Assembly: GCF_020085105.1 (NCBI RefSeq)
Contig: NC_058055.1
Span: 13,035,822 to 13,099,821, forward strand
Direction: 5' to 3'
From: Siniperca chuatsi
Lineage: Eukaryota > Chordata > Actinopteri > Centrarchiformes > Sinipercidae
DNA length: 64,000 bases
Below are positions 50,920 to 63,965 of the stretch, piece by piece; position 1 is the first letter of the stretch; every line of letters begins with the position of its first letter. Both the position numbers and the translations under genes were made by a program. The notes under the pieces were generated by a model. The model saw nothing but the letters and a program-made list of their open reading frames with translations, made no database searches and had not been told where the DNA came from.

Positions 50920-52019
50920 GTTTTTCTTCTTTCCTTCAATAATGGCTATTTTAACATAGATAAAAACAGTATAATTATACAACAAATGTATTATTTACAT
51001 TTGAAAGAGTTTTAGAATAATTAAATGATTAAAACTTCCGTTTAGTCGATGTCCCCACAGTGTTGCATGACAGGGGAGAATACTGTTGTAACTGTTTTCC
51101 CCCAAATATTCTTCGATTTTTCATTTGTTTTCCAGTCCAGAAAAGCGTAAGTGACCCTAGATCATTTTTGAACCACAACTGTGCAACTGGGCTCTAAATA
51201 TTTTGGGAACCTGTTTTTCTTTGGGCCCTCTGCAGTCTCCTCAGTGGTTAGATTGAATAGGTTTAAACTGATTTGTCAGTCCATAGTATGTTTAGCTGCT
51301 ATTCTGTGATCCAGTTCCAACAGTGCTTACCCAAGACCAACCTACTATTTCTATTTTGAAGTTTTAAGAATAGCTTTGCTATACGCCTGTTAATTCCAGC
51401 TTGTTAGAGGCATTATTGTGCACTTGACACTGAAACAGGAGCCTGTTCCTATTTCAGTCGGCACAGATTTTAATGCTAAGCTTCCAATTTCTTTTACCAA
51501 TGTCTGCTGATTTTTTATATTCTTTTTTTGCAAACCCTTCATACAAAATAACATCTATTTGTAAAGAGGACTTTCTACACCTGAAAAGCATGAAAGACCA
51601 TTCAAAAATATAGAGTTCCTCTCAGCCATCTGACTGTACTGAATCAAGCTTTTGTGGCAGGTGACCCCAAACGTTTGAGCAGTAGTGTATATAAATATAT
51701 ACATATATATTGTATTCTGTTCCTTAATTTAGATAGTGAACTACATAATATGGTGCACCTTGCCTGCAATGTTAGTAATTATTGAAATTGGTGGAGTGAT
51801 GTGATAAGACGGTGAGGTGATGTATATGGTTGTCAGTGTTCAGTTGTCCTACAGTTGAGGTGGACATTAAAGTGGACCAAGTGGTATGATTGAGATGTAA
51901 TCACTGCCAGCTAATTAATACAACTTAATTTTAAACCTTTTAAATAACTGAGTTTGTTTTACCACTTGGAGGCAGCAGAAACAAGCTGTAAACACAAGAC
52001 TGACATATTAGTCTCTAAC

Positions 52020-52330
52020 GTTAGTATGCTAACATGCAGGCTACAGTGACAATGCTAAAATGCTGATATTTAACAGGTATTATGTTTACCATGTTCACCA
52101 TCTTAGTTTAGCGTATTAGCTAATTAGCACAGGATAAATGAAAACTTTGAACTGCTGGTGGTGCTAGAGGAAAGGTCAGGGGATCCCCAAAGTCAGTAGC
52201 AATCATCCTCCGGAGACCACAAACATCAGTACAAAATTTCATGGCAATCCATCAAAGAGTTGAGATATTTCAGTCTGGACCAAAATGGTGGACTAATCAA
52301 CAGAGCAACATTGCCATCGAGCCATGCTGC
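52020..52330. repeat. Dispersed repeat (related to 18690-19350)
   Basis: Ordered blocks GTTAGTATGCTAACATG, GACAATGCTAAAATGCTGAT, TTACCATGTTCACCATCTTA, GCTGGTGGTGCTAGAGG, GGTCAGGGGATC and TTTCAGTCTGGACCAAAATG. It is non-coding. Confidence 0.7.
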
Positions 52331-52875
52331 TTCTGACTAAAAACACACTTACCAGATTAGAGATGCCTCTGATAAAATTACCAACAGAATTACTCTAAAA
52401 CATTGTTGAGGAAAGAATGTACAGTAGACTTTTAATTGTTAATGCGTATTTCATAGTGAATGTTATAGTCAGTGCTGGCCCTGAATAAAGTGACTATTTC
52501 GAGTAAAGAAAGAGTAGAAAAGTTTGTATGGTTTTGTGGTTTTCTGTCACTGTTGATACAAGTTTACATCATCATTTTTATTTAAATGCTAAAAATTCAA
52601 GGCTCATCCAACAACCAGTGTCAATGAATACTAAAACCCACAGATACCACAAATAAAAACATCAATTTCATAAATGTCTTCAGTAAATAAAAATGTTTTT
52701 TCTTTGCAAAGAAAAACATAAATGATACAAAATACAAGCACAGTAAAAGTATTACATCAGAACATCAGGTAAAACTAAAAGGTGAGGTCTGCTGGTCCTC
52801 AGTAAAGGGATTGGCAGTGTGTACGATGCAGAATAAAGAGAATGGGCATTAGAGATTAAGTAGTATATTATAATC

Positions 52876-52877
<2 letters not shown>

Positions 52878-52909
<32 letters not shown>
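52878..52909. repeat. Poly(T) tract, about 32 bases
   Basis: An uninterrupted T run. It could be the poly(A) tail of a minus-strand retroposed fragment, but no such body was recognised beside it. Confidence 0.9.
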
Positions 52910-52914
<5 letters not shown>

Positions 52915-53378
52915 ATGATAACCATAGAGGACAAAGTAAGGGGTCAACCACATCAGACATGAAGAGATAATCCTATCCATTCAGTTGGAAGTATTTTCCA
53001 ATCAAATGTTATACATCCATGTAATATACATTTTTCCAGTGACAGTCAAATCATCTTTAACTTGACCTTCCTCTATCCTAAAACTTGCATTTAAAACATG
53101 GTTCAACAATCTTCCCTTTTCAAAGAATAGATAACACAATAAAAGACCAGACAAAAGAGAGAAAATGTTTCAAAATTGGACTAAATTCCAAGTCCAAAAA
53201 CAAAAGCTGCGTTGTCCTTTGACTTCCAGAGTCGTCCACAGTGGTGCAGACATTGCAGAGACGCTGCCTGACAGTCCAGGGTTAAACAACAACCTCCTCT
53301 TAAGGAAGGTTCGGGTTTAGATCCGGTTGTTTCATCCAAGCTCACTGGGGAGGTTTGAGTTTGTGACGAAGTGTCGGT

Positions 53379-56300
53379 TCAGACGTACTGCTCTTTGGGA
53401 AAAGTGTACGCCGCCACTCCCGGGGGAGGAGAAGACAGGCCCGGTACCGAGGGGTATTTAAAGATGGCCGTGGTGTGTGAAGGAGGAGAGAAGGTGTTCT
53501 TTGACATGGTGGTGGTGCTGCTGCTGGTTGCAGTGGTTGGCTGTGAGGAGTGGTAGGGATGTTGGGGCAGAAATGAGAGCGGAGGATTGATGGGAGGGGA
53601 GTAGGGCTCTGGGTAGTCCTCCTTGTTACAGGCCAGTCTGTAGCTCACATAGTCTGCAGTGTTTGGAAGCTCTTCATATAACCGTCCTGAATGCTGTGGA
53701 GAAATGAGAGCCATATATTTAAGACGTATCAAAATTAGAAACAATACACATACTCTGCAACTTGTATGTACCGGATATACTATAGATGCACGCATACAGT
53801 ACATACAGTATGTACTTAAAGGTACCCTGTGAAGTTTCTGACCTTCTAGTAGTGCAATGAAGCAATGTTTTTATTTAGTTTGCATATGCATGAGGATTCA
53901 CATGCACAAGCACGCAGGCGATGCAACGATACACAGTCCTGCCAGTGGTTTCACACTAATCCATCTACAGGTGGTGGTAACGTGCCAAGGAACGTAGCAC
54001 TGCACCAACAAAGACAAGGAGAAGAAAACTGCTCGCAAGTAAACAAGGATGTAAACAATGCTGGTTTAAAAACTTTTCCAAAAAAATCAGCTTTGGAAAT
54101 GTTTTATGAGGAAGGAAATGCCTTCAACACATTTGTTTGGCTTTAAGGATGCACACAATGTGATTTGGTGAGTAACACTAAATAAACAGAAACTTTGTTT
54201 ATTTAAAAGAAAACTCCACAGGGCACCTTTAACGCCCTGTCACACCAGGTGTGGCACAGCGACATGCTGACAACATGTTTCATGAGTGAACTTCCTCACT
54301 ATGTCCACAGTGATTGGTTGACAGGTGACCAGTCTGTGTCAGTGAATGTGAAACTAAATATTCATCAATACACAGGAGTGTGAGGAACAAATTCAAATTA
54401 GATAAATAGATAGATAGATATCACCTTTATTCATGTATTTATTTCCGTTGGTGATTATTTAATGTTCACTTAATGAACTGTCAAACTAATTTATTCTATT
54501 TTTGGAGCTATTTGTAGATCTAAAATGCTTTGTGTATTTCCCTTAGATCAACAACTTAGGAGTCCTAAAGGTAGGAATGACCTGCCCCTTATTTTTAGGA
54601 GTTTCTCCTAACTCGGCCAGTTAGGAGCTGCGGCCAGTTAGGATGCTGAATTTCAGCTTTAGGATGCTTTGGCAGTTTTTGTGAATCAGTTTTGATGCAT
54701 TGTTGGCAATAGTGATGACTGATATGTTCTACTGTTTTCTGTAGTAGTAGCACTATGTATTATTTTACATCAGCTGCCAATGACTATACCACTGTGAGAT
54801 TGTAGGTACATCACCTCAGCCAGCCAGTAGTAGCATTACAGCATTAATTCTGTTATATACTCTATTATTATTCTACAGTTGTAATTTAGTTTACATTACA
54901 TATTACAAACAATTGAATTCTTCACTTAAGCACACCTGTAACACTTTGAACATTGGATATGTAAATTACAAACACAACATATAGGTTACCTGGATGTCAT
55001 CCGCTGGTCTTTTCCTTATCGGCTGGGACAGTTTTCTGGACGGAGAGTCATTTCTGATCAACGAGGAAAAGAGCATAAAAGATGGACGATGAGGATGGTA
55101 ATAAAGGATACAAAGCATGTTGGGACAAACAAGCATGTGAAACAAGGGGATGGAGAGATAATGGACTATTTACGTACGAGGAGTCATCTTTCCTACTTCT
55201 TATTTTGAGCACCAGGACTGTGACAGTAATGCCCATGAGCACTCCAGCAGCTAGTAATAAGGCGATTACGCTGATGACATCACCTGTTGCGATCTGCGGT
55301 AGTGGCTTTTCTACAGAGAAAACACACACACACACACACCCATCAATAATAATTCAAACAAACACATTCCTTTCCTTCCAATTTGCTCTTATCATCAAAT
55401 CAAATGACCCCAGACTCCAGATAAGCGTACCTATAATGCTGACCTCCACAGAGCCCGATCGTGTCCCAATGCTGTTGGTTGCATCACACACATAGGTACC
55501 TTGCACGTCATATGTGACCGGCCCTTTAAAGGTCAGGACATTGTCTCGGATCTCAGCGTTGCTCGGTATGGATCCATTAACCCTGCAGAATATGCAGAAA
55601 ATAAAACTTAAATAAGAAGTGCACACAAGTTGCAAAACTAAGAGTCTCTTCAATCAACATTTTGTCCACGTGAATAACTTTCATTTAAAGATGCAGTTCC
55701 CTAAACATTTGTGACCTTGATGTGCACTTTGCTTGTTTATTTTGTGAACTACTCAAAAATAGGAAAGGCACAATTTCCACATATAAAAGGGAAATTCTGT
55801 GAATTCCCCTTTAAGAGTGAATTCAGCTTTTTGAACACATGTATCCCGTTTCAACTTAACACAATACAAACAATACAAAAAGGAAAAGGAAGCAGAGGGT
55901 GTGTTTACTGGTTTATGTGTATGTTGGGGGATAGGATAGACTCGCAACATAATTCATGAAGATTGTTATATTTTTTAAGTGATCCATTTTAAGTGAATCT
56001 CAGTTTCTCAGTTTAAAGACACATTACAACCTCCTTGATGCATAGTAATAAGGTGTTCTCACTTTGACAGTAAATTTGAGTGAAACACAAACTAGAGTTG
56101 TACTCACAGTCTCCATTGATACAGAGAGACGGCTGGGTTGGCGTCAGCTTGGCAGCTCAGCTGGACGTTCTCTCGGTTCAGATACCAGTTTCCATCAAAC
56201 CCATCCACCGAAACATCCGGCTCATCTGGTACACACACAAACACATACAAATAACAGAAATTTAGCTTGTAATTTACCTTGTGTACTTTATTTTACCTGT

Positions 56301-58945
56301 ATAGTTATGTACTTATTGTTACGTGTGAGAAAGACTTACACTGAATATCGAGAGTGACGCTGTCAGTGAAGACCTCCTCGTTGTAGGTTGTGACACAGGT
56401 GAGCGTCTCCTTGTGTGTTTCTTTGCTGGGCACCAAAATGTAGTCACTCTGAACGGTGAATGTCCCGTCTGAGTTTCTGTATTCTCGGGTGGTCACTTCT
56501 CCCGGAACCCTTGTCTCCCACCTACTCACATCAACAAGGAATCAGCGTCACAACACAGAAATGCATCACTGTGGGCTGATTTGTGGTTAAGTGGGATTTC
56601 AACAACTAGGGCAGTGTTGTCATCAAACAAGCCACAGCACATGCTGTAGTAAACTTAGCTTCTAAAAAGGGAGGATGAATTCTAGAGAGAAAACACTCCT
56701 TGTCTTCCACTAAAGCACACATAAACACACACACCTGATGGTTCCGGGCGGTTTTCCATTGGCAGAGACACACGTGGCCACCGGTGTTTTCAGATTGGAT
56801 GAACGAGCCACCAGCGTCGGCGTGGACAGACTCATCTGCGTTGTCGGGCGTACTTAGGGAATGAAAATAAACAAAAGCACTGAGTTTAACTAGCGTTAGA
56901 CTACTTTTAAAGCATGATAATATAGTATAATGTTTAACTTATGACAGACTGTTCAAAGTACTGACAGGTTAAAGCTTTGACTCGACAGTAAATATGAACA
57001 GCAATCACCTCATCAACAAATCACCCTCCAAACTCTAAAAGCTGGTGCCCTAAAAACAATGTTATAAAGTCAAAATTCGACATTCATTATTTACTATCTA
57101 CAGGTAATGTTCATCCCATGGTCCATCCATTAGGACTCAAAATTAAAAGGTGAAATAACAATTAAAATTGTGTTTTCACATTGTTGGCTATTTTTCTATA
57201 TAGTGTAGAGTATTCTATGCTTTATGCTGAGAGTTAGAAGAGAAGATTGGTGCCACCCTTAAACGTCTACACTAAATATTAGGGTAGAGCCAGGAGACGG
57301 TTAGCTTAGCTTTGCACAAAGACTGGAAGCAGGGGGAAACTGCTAGCCTGGTTCTGTCCGAAGGTAAGCACCTCTAAAGCTCACTAATTGAATTTGATAT
57401 GCATGTTATATCTCATTAGTTTAATCCGTCCAAAAACAACAAGCTGTGGTTTGTATGGGGCTTATGTACCCCAATATTTCTTCGCCAGGAGCAGTGACTT
57501 CCTGGACAACAAGACCCCCCCTATCCTCTGTCATATGTGAGAGTGACAATCCACAACCAGATCACACATCTGTCTTACCGAAGACAGTGAGGTTTACAGT
57601 GTTTTCTCGGTTCCCTGCGGGGAACGTGGTGTATTCACAGATGTAGGTTGCCTCGTCAGAGAGGCGGAGCGCAGAGAAGGTGATGGTGGTGTCTTCAAGA
57701 GTCGGAGTTCGTCGCCTCACAGCTGCGTTCTTGAAGGTGACACGGTCCCTGTAGGGCGGGGCCACAGACACACCCAGGGAGGGATTGGCGATTGCCACAT
57801 TCTGCTTAGTTCCATTCACCAGTTTCTGCCATGTTACCTTGAGAAAGATAGATGAAATGGAAGAAGTCATTGATGGGCTGAAGAGTAGAACAGTTCTGAT
57901 ATGAACGACAGACATTTGACACAGTTATATTAGTTATATAATATTGAGTAGGCCAACAATAAACAAACAAGATGAATGTGAAATATAGTATATTAGCTTA
58001 TGTATATTAGTTCAAATGTCCTCAGTGGTGCATGCACTTATACAATTATACCAAACAGTGGTTTTAGCCCATTAACTACATTGCATACTGCATATTTATA
58101 TCTTTCATTATTAATGGTCAAAGGCAAACTTAAACGTTTTTAAATTGGTTTCCTATGAAAATAATGGGATGAAAATCAGTTCACAAAGACAATAAATGGT
58201 CACAATTAGGGGCCTTTTCTCTGCCAGAGTTACATTATTGTTAAGTGGTAATGCAGTTCAGAGCAGGGACGTTTCTTGATTTATTGCCTTGCTGAAATAA
58301 AAATGACATCCTGGACACTGGGAAATCAGTTCTTTGGAAACTGTAGCTAGTATTAAAAAATATAGCTAAATATAGCTAAAACAGGGGGGAAAACTTCTGG
58401 TATGGTCCCTAAAATTGATCTCAAAAGAAAAATGCCACTGGTTGTTTTAGAATATCTGTGCATACATGGTTAAAATTTTTGAATGTGGCCTCTGTTAACA
58501 GAAACAGGCTGACATTTCTCTAATAAGGAGGTTTGGTAGATATCAGGTTAAGGCAGAACATATTTACATGCACCGATATAACCTGGTCACTGTGAAACAA
58601 TGATTTAGCGTTGTGTTTCTGGCCACCTCATGAATGTCCAATGTTCTTCTTAAAGATGAAAATATCAAGGTTACTTAATCGCACGTAAACGCACAGCATA
58701 AACAGTGTGCTGATTTATCTGGAATATGGAAGGTGTGCTCTGTGTTTGAAAGATATCATTTGCTCTTGTGATTTTTATGTATTTTATGTTTTAATCTGCA
58801 TACACCATGCATTCAGGTGGACGACTGAATACCTGGGAGATTTTGACAGGCGGGGAGCTGTTGATGAACCGACAGCAGAGATCCGCCTTTGAGCCAACAT
58901 ACCCCGACTTCCCATCATCCATTTCCACAGTCTGGCCATTTATTC
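53379..58945 (-). CDS. nectin1: Nectin-family cell adhesion protein (nectin-1-like), 5' end missing
   Basis: Nectins are Ca2+-independent adhesion proteins of adherens junctions whose C-terminus binds the PDZ domain of afadin. Nine minus-strand exons: 58833-58945, 57579-57837, 56735-56852, 56340-56521, 56108-56225, 55431-55582, 55178-55310, 54990-55053, 53379-53693. The total is 1454 nt, about 484 aa. V-set domain: VTWQKLVNGTKQNVAIANPS, ATYICEYTTFPAGNREN. First C-type domain: TCVSANGKPPGTIRWETRV. Second: FDGNWYLNRENVQLSCQADA, GTYVCDATNSIGTRSGSVEV. These match nectin-1 best from memory. TM: VISVIALLLAAGVLMGITVTVLVL. The tail is Pro/Ser/Thr-rich, shorter than the long human nectin-1 tail, and ends EQYV, a variant of the EWYV afadin ligand. 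The first exon here starts with two bases of a split codon, so a signal-peptide exon exists upstream; I did not find it up to 64000. Nectin-3 and the a/b paralogue question remain open. Confidence 0.85.
53820..54228. mobile_element. MITE with TTAA target duplication in nectin intron
   Basis: The left end is AGGTACCCTGTGAAGTTTCT at 53820. The right end read on the minus strand is AGGTGCCCTGTGGAGTTTTC from 54228. TTAA lies on both sides (53816-53819, 54229-54232). The element is 409 bp without transposase; a 93-codon frame inside has no protein features. The TTAA duplication suggests piggyBac-type mobilisation. Confidence 0.8.
57180..57515. mobile_element. Foldback MITE family A, copy 5 (nectin intron)
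   Basis: It contains GCTGAGAGTTAGAAGAGAAG, GGTTAGCTTAGCTTTGCAC, AAAGACTGGAAGCAGG, AAACTGCTAGCCTGG, CACCTCTAAAGCTCACTAAT and GGAGCAGTGACTTCCTGGA, the family's left-to-right motif order. It ends 64 bases short of exon 57579-57837. Confidence 0.7.
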
Positions 58946-59432
58946 CTGTAGGGGAAACACAGACATAAAAATATTTTCACCTATACCGGGCATACACACA
59001 CAAATACGCACATGTTGGCAGCATCAGATTGGCATGCTCTAAGGTGTTCACAGTCAGCACAGCATTTTGAGCTGATGAAGTGAGCTGAGCTGTCAAAGCT
59101 GATACAGTTCAGCAGCGTGACAGGTGAGCTCAGGTCAAAGGTTGTGGATTAGAGTGAGGTATAAATAAGCACAGTTTGTTTGGTTACTGTTCCCACTGAC
59201 TTACTGATCCCCTTTAACAAATCCACAGCAGAGCCACACCCATTTCCTGAGTGTACATGAGTCACGTGTGTTTACTTCTGTTTGTCAGATATACAGTAAG
59301 AAGCATCATATTTAAAGAATAAACTACTATTATTCACGATGCAGGATAAAGAACAATGATGGTACACTGAACAAAACAGCTCGGAAACAACAGCTGCTCT
59401 CATTCTCATACACACATGGTTATACAGTGTAC

Positions 59433-59434
<2 letters not shown>

Positions 59435-59473
<39 letters not shown>
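59435..59473. repeat. (CA)n microsatellite
   Basis: About 19 AC units. Confidence 0.9.
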
Positions 59474-59476
<3 letters not shown>

Positions 59477-61849
59477 GCACAGAAACCTCATTATACCTCA
59501 GTCAGTAAATATCAGCCATCTTTGATTAAAATATGACTTTTTAATAAAATTTATTTTATCAAAACTTAACTTGAAACCTGGTTAATACTGACTCATAATG
59601 CCAAAATAAAAGCTTTGCAACATATAATCAATGTTATACATTAACCTAACAAACAAGATGATCATGTGAGCTCTTTTTTCCTCCCAAGATCTATTTGGCT
59701 TCCTCTTTTGATAAGACAATAAGGTCACCCCAAAGAGCTCCCTAGTAGGCATCACAACAGGAAATGAAAGACACTGGGTTGCAAATATAGAGTAATATGT
59801 ATGCGACAAAGCAGTAAAATCCCTTTATTTGGAAAACCTCTCTCTATAAAAGTGATTATGGAAACAGCCATTTCTGACATTACTGTAAAGCATGCAGAGG
59901 CATAATAAGGTATGATTTACCTCTACAAACATTTCTTCAGCTGGTTACTTTTAACTTTCTGAAACATTTAATGGCATACACCAAACAACTGGAAATTTTA
60001 TTATATGAATATGATGCTGAATTAGACAGTGTGAATGTAACCCATACCCAGAGGTGATTTCCATGTTTGACATATTGTATTTTTTTTTTTAAAACAGATA
60101 TAATGAGGTGCCCTAGTTCATGGTTCATCATGCAGTCCAATATTTCCATGTTATTAATGGAGGAATTGATCGGTCCATTAGCGTTCTAGTCCAGTCTCTA
60201 TCGCAGAGGCAACCACTCAAAAATACCCCAGGCTGACAGCGCAGACATCATAACTAAAGCTGTTCATCCCTCTGACAAGGTCTTCTTGTTAAGTAATGCT
60301 TCGACCCATTAACAGTATGTTGGCAATCCTAATATTTCTGTTAGAGGTGTGTAGGAGCTTCCTCAAGAAATGTGCAAACATGTCATTTCCTGCAGGGTTA
60401 CAATACACGATAACTTAATAGCTTCTTGTTGTGCCATTTGGAAAGGTTTGATCGAACAGTGATTATTAGGGGAGGATATACAGTATAATAAATACTAAAA
60501 TGTATTGTGATATGTTCTCTTACGATACATTATGGATACACTGGCACTAATATTATGATACATTCTCTTGTGATTTATTATCAGAAAGCATACCAGTAGC
60601 AAATAAATAATATAGTAATGAAACATTTGAATAATGTTTTTTACAGACTGAAGGATTTTTGTAGTAATTTTACATTTGTTAACATCCCATAAACGAGGAC
60701 AGGTCAAACGCCAGCAGAAATCAGCAATTTTCTCTCAAGACTGTACCTATAAATTACAATGAATTAAAGGTATTTTTTTACCATTTTACTTGAAGCAGTC
60801 TTGAAATTTGGTTCTGACTATAGTAAACAGAACGCTATAGACAATACTGTTTATTCTGTGGAGCATGAATGTCACTCTGTGGCCTTAAAACTATAAAATT
60901 ACCTGAAAGAGCAACCTTGCTTAGATTATGGTGATTAGCGAGTGTACTTGATGATTTGTTTGGTCTTGTTTTTTCATGTAAATCTGTAGAAAAAGCATTT
61001 AATATGCAAAAATGTATTTGGTATACAGTACATTTGTGCATGTGCAAACATGCACACAAAAGCACAGTAAATGCTGATAAATGTCTTAGGAGCCGTCTGC
61101 CCTGCTTATATCAATAATAATATCAACATCAAAAATATGACCAACATCATCACATGAAGCCATATGTGTTTTGTTATATCAATAAGTTTAATAGTTTTGT
61201 TTTAGAGCAGGAGTTCACTGTGCCATACACGCCCACTTTTACAAACCATTGTGTGTTTGTGCAGGTTGTTGGGAGGGAAGAAGGCCAGCAGTGGGAGTAG
61301 ATTACAGCATTTAGGATATTAATGTGCATCAGGTCCATTTGCTGCTGTACATATGGGCAGCTCACAATTACATAATGTTTTTGCTGAAATATTGTGGATT
61401 CAGTCCTTCAAATTTGTTTGTGCATGTGTGTTTTTAAACCTCCATACCTATAAGAAACAACTTCAGTAGCAAATCAGCTATGGCCTCTCCAAACATCTAA
61501 TATTTAGGCCAAACAAACTCTTATTAAATGCATCATATCGTGTAGATTGATCTCAATCATCCAAATAGTAAAATGTCAAATTACATGTAAAAACACTTCA
61601 CTGAACTTATGATAGACCTTCCACCATTTACCAATTGCTTATTGCTTATTTAGGTCACACTACTCTGAACAAAATGTTGCCAGTAAATCTAGCCTAGGTA
61701 GCATATTACATTTCCTTGAAAACATATTAGCCAAAGCAAATTTATATGAACAGCTGGGGCTACAACATCATCAGAACTGAAGAAGCTGATTGGATGCAGA
61801 GTGAAACATCTGAAGCTCTACGATGTTCACTTAGGATTTGTTTGGTTTA

Positions 61850-63360
61850 CAGGTTTTCAGGGCCAGGGAACCTGGGGGCTGGGCAAAGGCGATGTAAGGG
61901 ACCTCAGGCAGACGGCCTGGAGGCAGGACCTAAGGGCAGAGCAGATCCTGAGGACAGCGATGAAGGCGAAACCCCTCCGGAGGCCGGATTGGATGCCGGC
62001 GGTGAAGACGGAAACCATCTGGAGGCCGGCAACGTGGCTGGAGATCAGGACCAGGGTCTAACGACTGGAGATCTGAGCCGGAGGCCGGCAACAGGGCAGC
62101 TGGATGTTACTACAGCTCTGGAAGTTGTTCAGGAGACTGCCTCAGCTCAGAAAGTCCAGGAGGTTGCTGTTGTTCAGGGCCTGGTGATTCTAGCAACTCA
62201 GACACAGGCAATTGCTGCAGCTCAGAAAGTCCAGGAGATTCAGGAAGCTGCAGCAGCTCAGGGGATTCAGGAGGTTGCGGCCCCACCGGACCCGGGACAG
62301 GAGACCGCTGCGGCGCAGGAACTGGAGACCACCATGGCGCAGGAACTGGTGTTGGCCAGGCTGCCGACTGGAGACCAGGAGCCGGCCAGTCCACAGACTG
62401 GGGACCAGGCAGGACTGATGACTGCTCTGAGGCACTTGGCAGCGGTGAGGACGAGGAGCTGGGCAGCTGAGTCTCTGAAGTGCTGGGCAGCGGGACCTCC
62501 ATGCCACAGGGCAGCAGTGAGGATGAGCAGCTGGGCAGCGGAGAGGCACGACGTTGGTGGTGGGAGCCACGCTTCCTCCTGGAAGGCTTCCCAGAAGGTG
62601 GCTCCAGGCCCAGAACAGGCTGAAAATTAGCAGGCTGGAGGCTGGCAGGCCGGCAGGCCGGAAACCAAGCTGACTGTGAGGACCTCCAAAAGCCAGGCAG
62701 GTACCCAGGGGTTATAACGGGTTCGGAGCTGGGGCCAGCTCAGGACAGGTAGGTTACTGGCTAGCCAGTTCAGGACAGGCATGTTGCATGCACATGATCT
62801 GAGCCTAACAGACCGGGGTGCAGGCTGGAGGCTAGCAGGCTGATGAACAGGCTGAGATGCAGGCAGGTTGCTAGTGGGCTGGATGTTAGCAGGCCAAGGT
62901 GCTGACAGAAATGAAGGCTAGAAGCTAGCATGCTCAGAACTAGCATGCTGGTGGCTAACTGGCTGGGAAGCAGACTGGAAATCAGGGGTATTTATAAAGT
63001 GTTTAACCCCCTCGGGTAGCGAACTCCACCGCCAAGGCCTAGAGTACACCTCCCTGCATGCACTAGTCAGAGCCTCCTGTCTGTGCTCATTACTGGGTGC
63101 ATTCCTCCAAGTGTCCTTGATCTAAATCAAATCAAAAAGCAAGTAGTCTTATGGATCCATACTGGTCAGTTTGTACTGTTGTGTTTTGCCAAGCAGGCGG
63201 AAGGAGTAGGACCCAATTGCAGACAACGGAGGCAGAGCAGGTGCAGTTTCATAATTTTAATGGAAGGAAACACGTTTACACTGAAACTGGCAGGAAAAAG
63301 TCACTCACAGCAGGTATACGAGGGGAAAAGAGCATTACAAAATAAAACAGGAAATACTTT
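61850..63360. repeat. GC-rich degenerate repeat block with a 294-codon open frame
   Basis: The block is sharply GC-richer than its flanks. 61860-62110 repeats GGAGGCCGGC and GGACC-type units. 62110-62340 repeats GCAGCTCAGAAAGTCCAGGA and GATTCAGGAGGTTGC variants. 62630-62990 repeats AGGCTGGAGGCTGGCAGGC and GCTAGCAGGCTG variants. A plus frame (61746-62630) encodes Ala/Gln/Glu-rich repeats, and a minus frame encodes Pro/Leu/Ser-rich repeats; both look composition-driven. At 63190-63240, GGAAGGAGTAGGACCCAATT and TGCAGACAACGGAGGCAG resemble a fish transposon end, so the whole block may be one element. Identity is unknown. Confidence 0.45.
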
Positions 63361-63719
63361 ACATAATCCCTCAAACCATGACAACTGTATGTCTGATGGA
63401 TGAAATGCATGATGACATCTATTAAAGGAATAGTTTGCTGACCTAGTTTAGTTAGCAAAGTTATTTATTAGCATTAACAAGTCAGGTAAAGCAATATTTT
63501 AGTGGTTTTAGGGAATGTACTGGTAACTAATATAAAGCTTCAAACTGTTTCATCATACTTAGATAGCAACATGAATCTTCACTGGGACGCTAAAATAGAA
63601 CACATCTTCTTTGTAGCGTCCATGTTGTTTCCACAGTACTACTTAAAGGTCATGAACGTAAAGAAGTGGGAAGAACGATTTCCCAATTCCGGACGGAAAT
63701 GGGGCCATCCGCGGAACAA

Positions 63720-63965
63720 GTGACTGCACCAAAAGATTGGAAACAGGTAGCCTGACTCTGTCTAATGTTAATGTTAATGTTAATCTGCATACCTGCACCT
63801 CTAAAGCTCACTAATTAACACGTTATTTTATAAAACCGAGTTTTTAAGGGGAGATATGTGTCAGACTATTTCTTGGCCGGGAGCAGTGACTTCCTGTAGT
63901 CTCTGAAATAGCCCGGCACATAACTCCCTGTAAAACCACAACATGTTTTTAAACAAATGAGAACA
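63720..63965. mobile_element. Foldback MITE family A, copy 6 (right edge)
   Basis: It carries AGCCTGACTCTGTC, a (TTAATG)n run, ACCTGCACCTCTAAAGCTCA, CTAATTAACACGTTAT and CTTGGCCGGGAGCAGTGACT, in the family order. The right end approaches the window edge. Confidence 0.65.

Larger units (their letters stand above)
48549..53378. other. Intergenic region between vsig10l2-like and nectin genes
   Basis: No supported coding sequence. The left part should contain the promoter of the vsig10l2-like gene, and the right part the nectin 3' UTR. It holds a CA microsatellite (48888-48947), TA/GATA repeats (50874-50918), a degenerate element ending near 51690 (ACCCCAAACGTTTGAGCAGT), a dispersed repeat (52020-52330) and a poly(T) run (52878-52909). 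Confidence 0.6.

Noticed and set aside
53865-54146. 93-codon plus frame inside a nectin intron
   Set aside because: It lies wholly within the TTAA-flanked MITE and lacks any domain.
62110-62502. Minus-strand Pro/Leu/Ser-rich 130-codon frame
   Set aside because: It mirrors the tandem units of the plus frame, and both frames stay open because of repeat composition. Not called as a gene.
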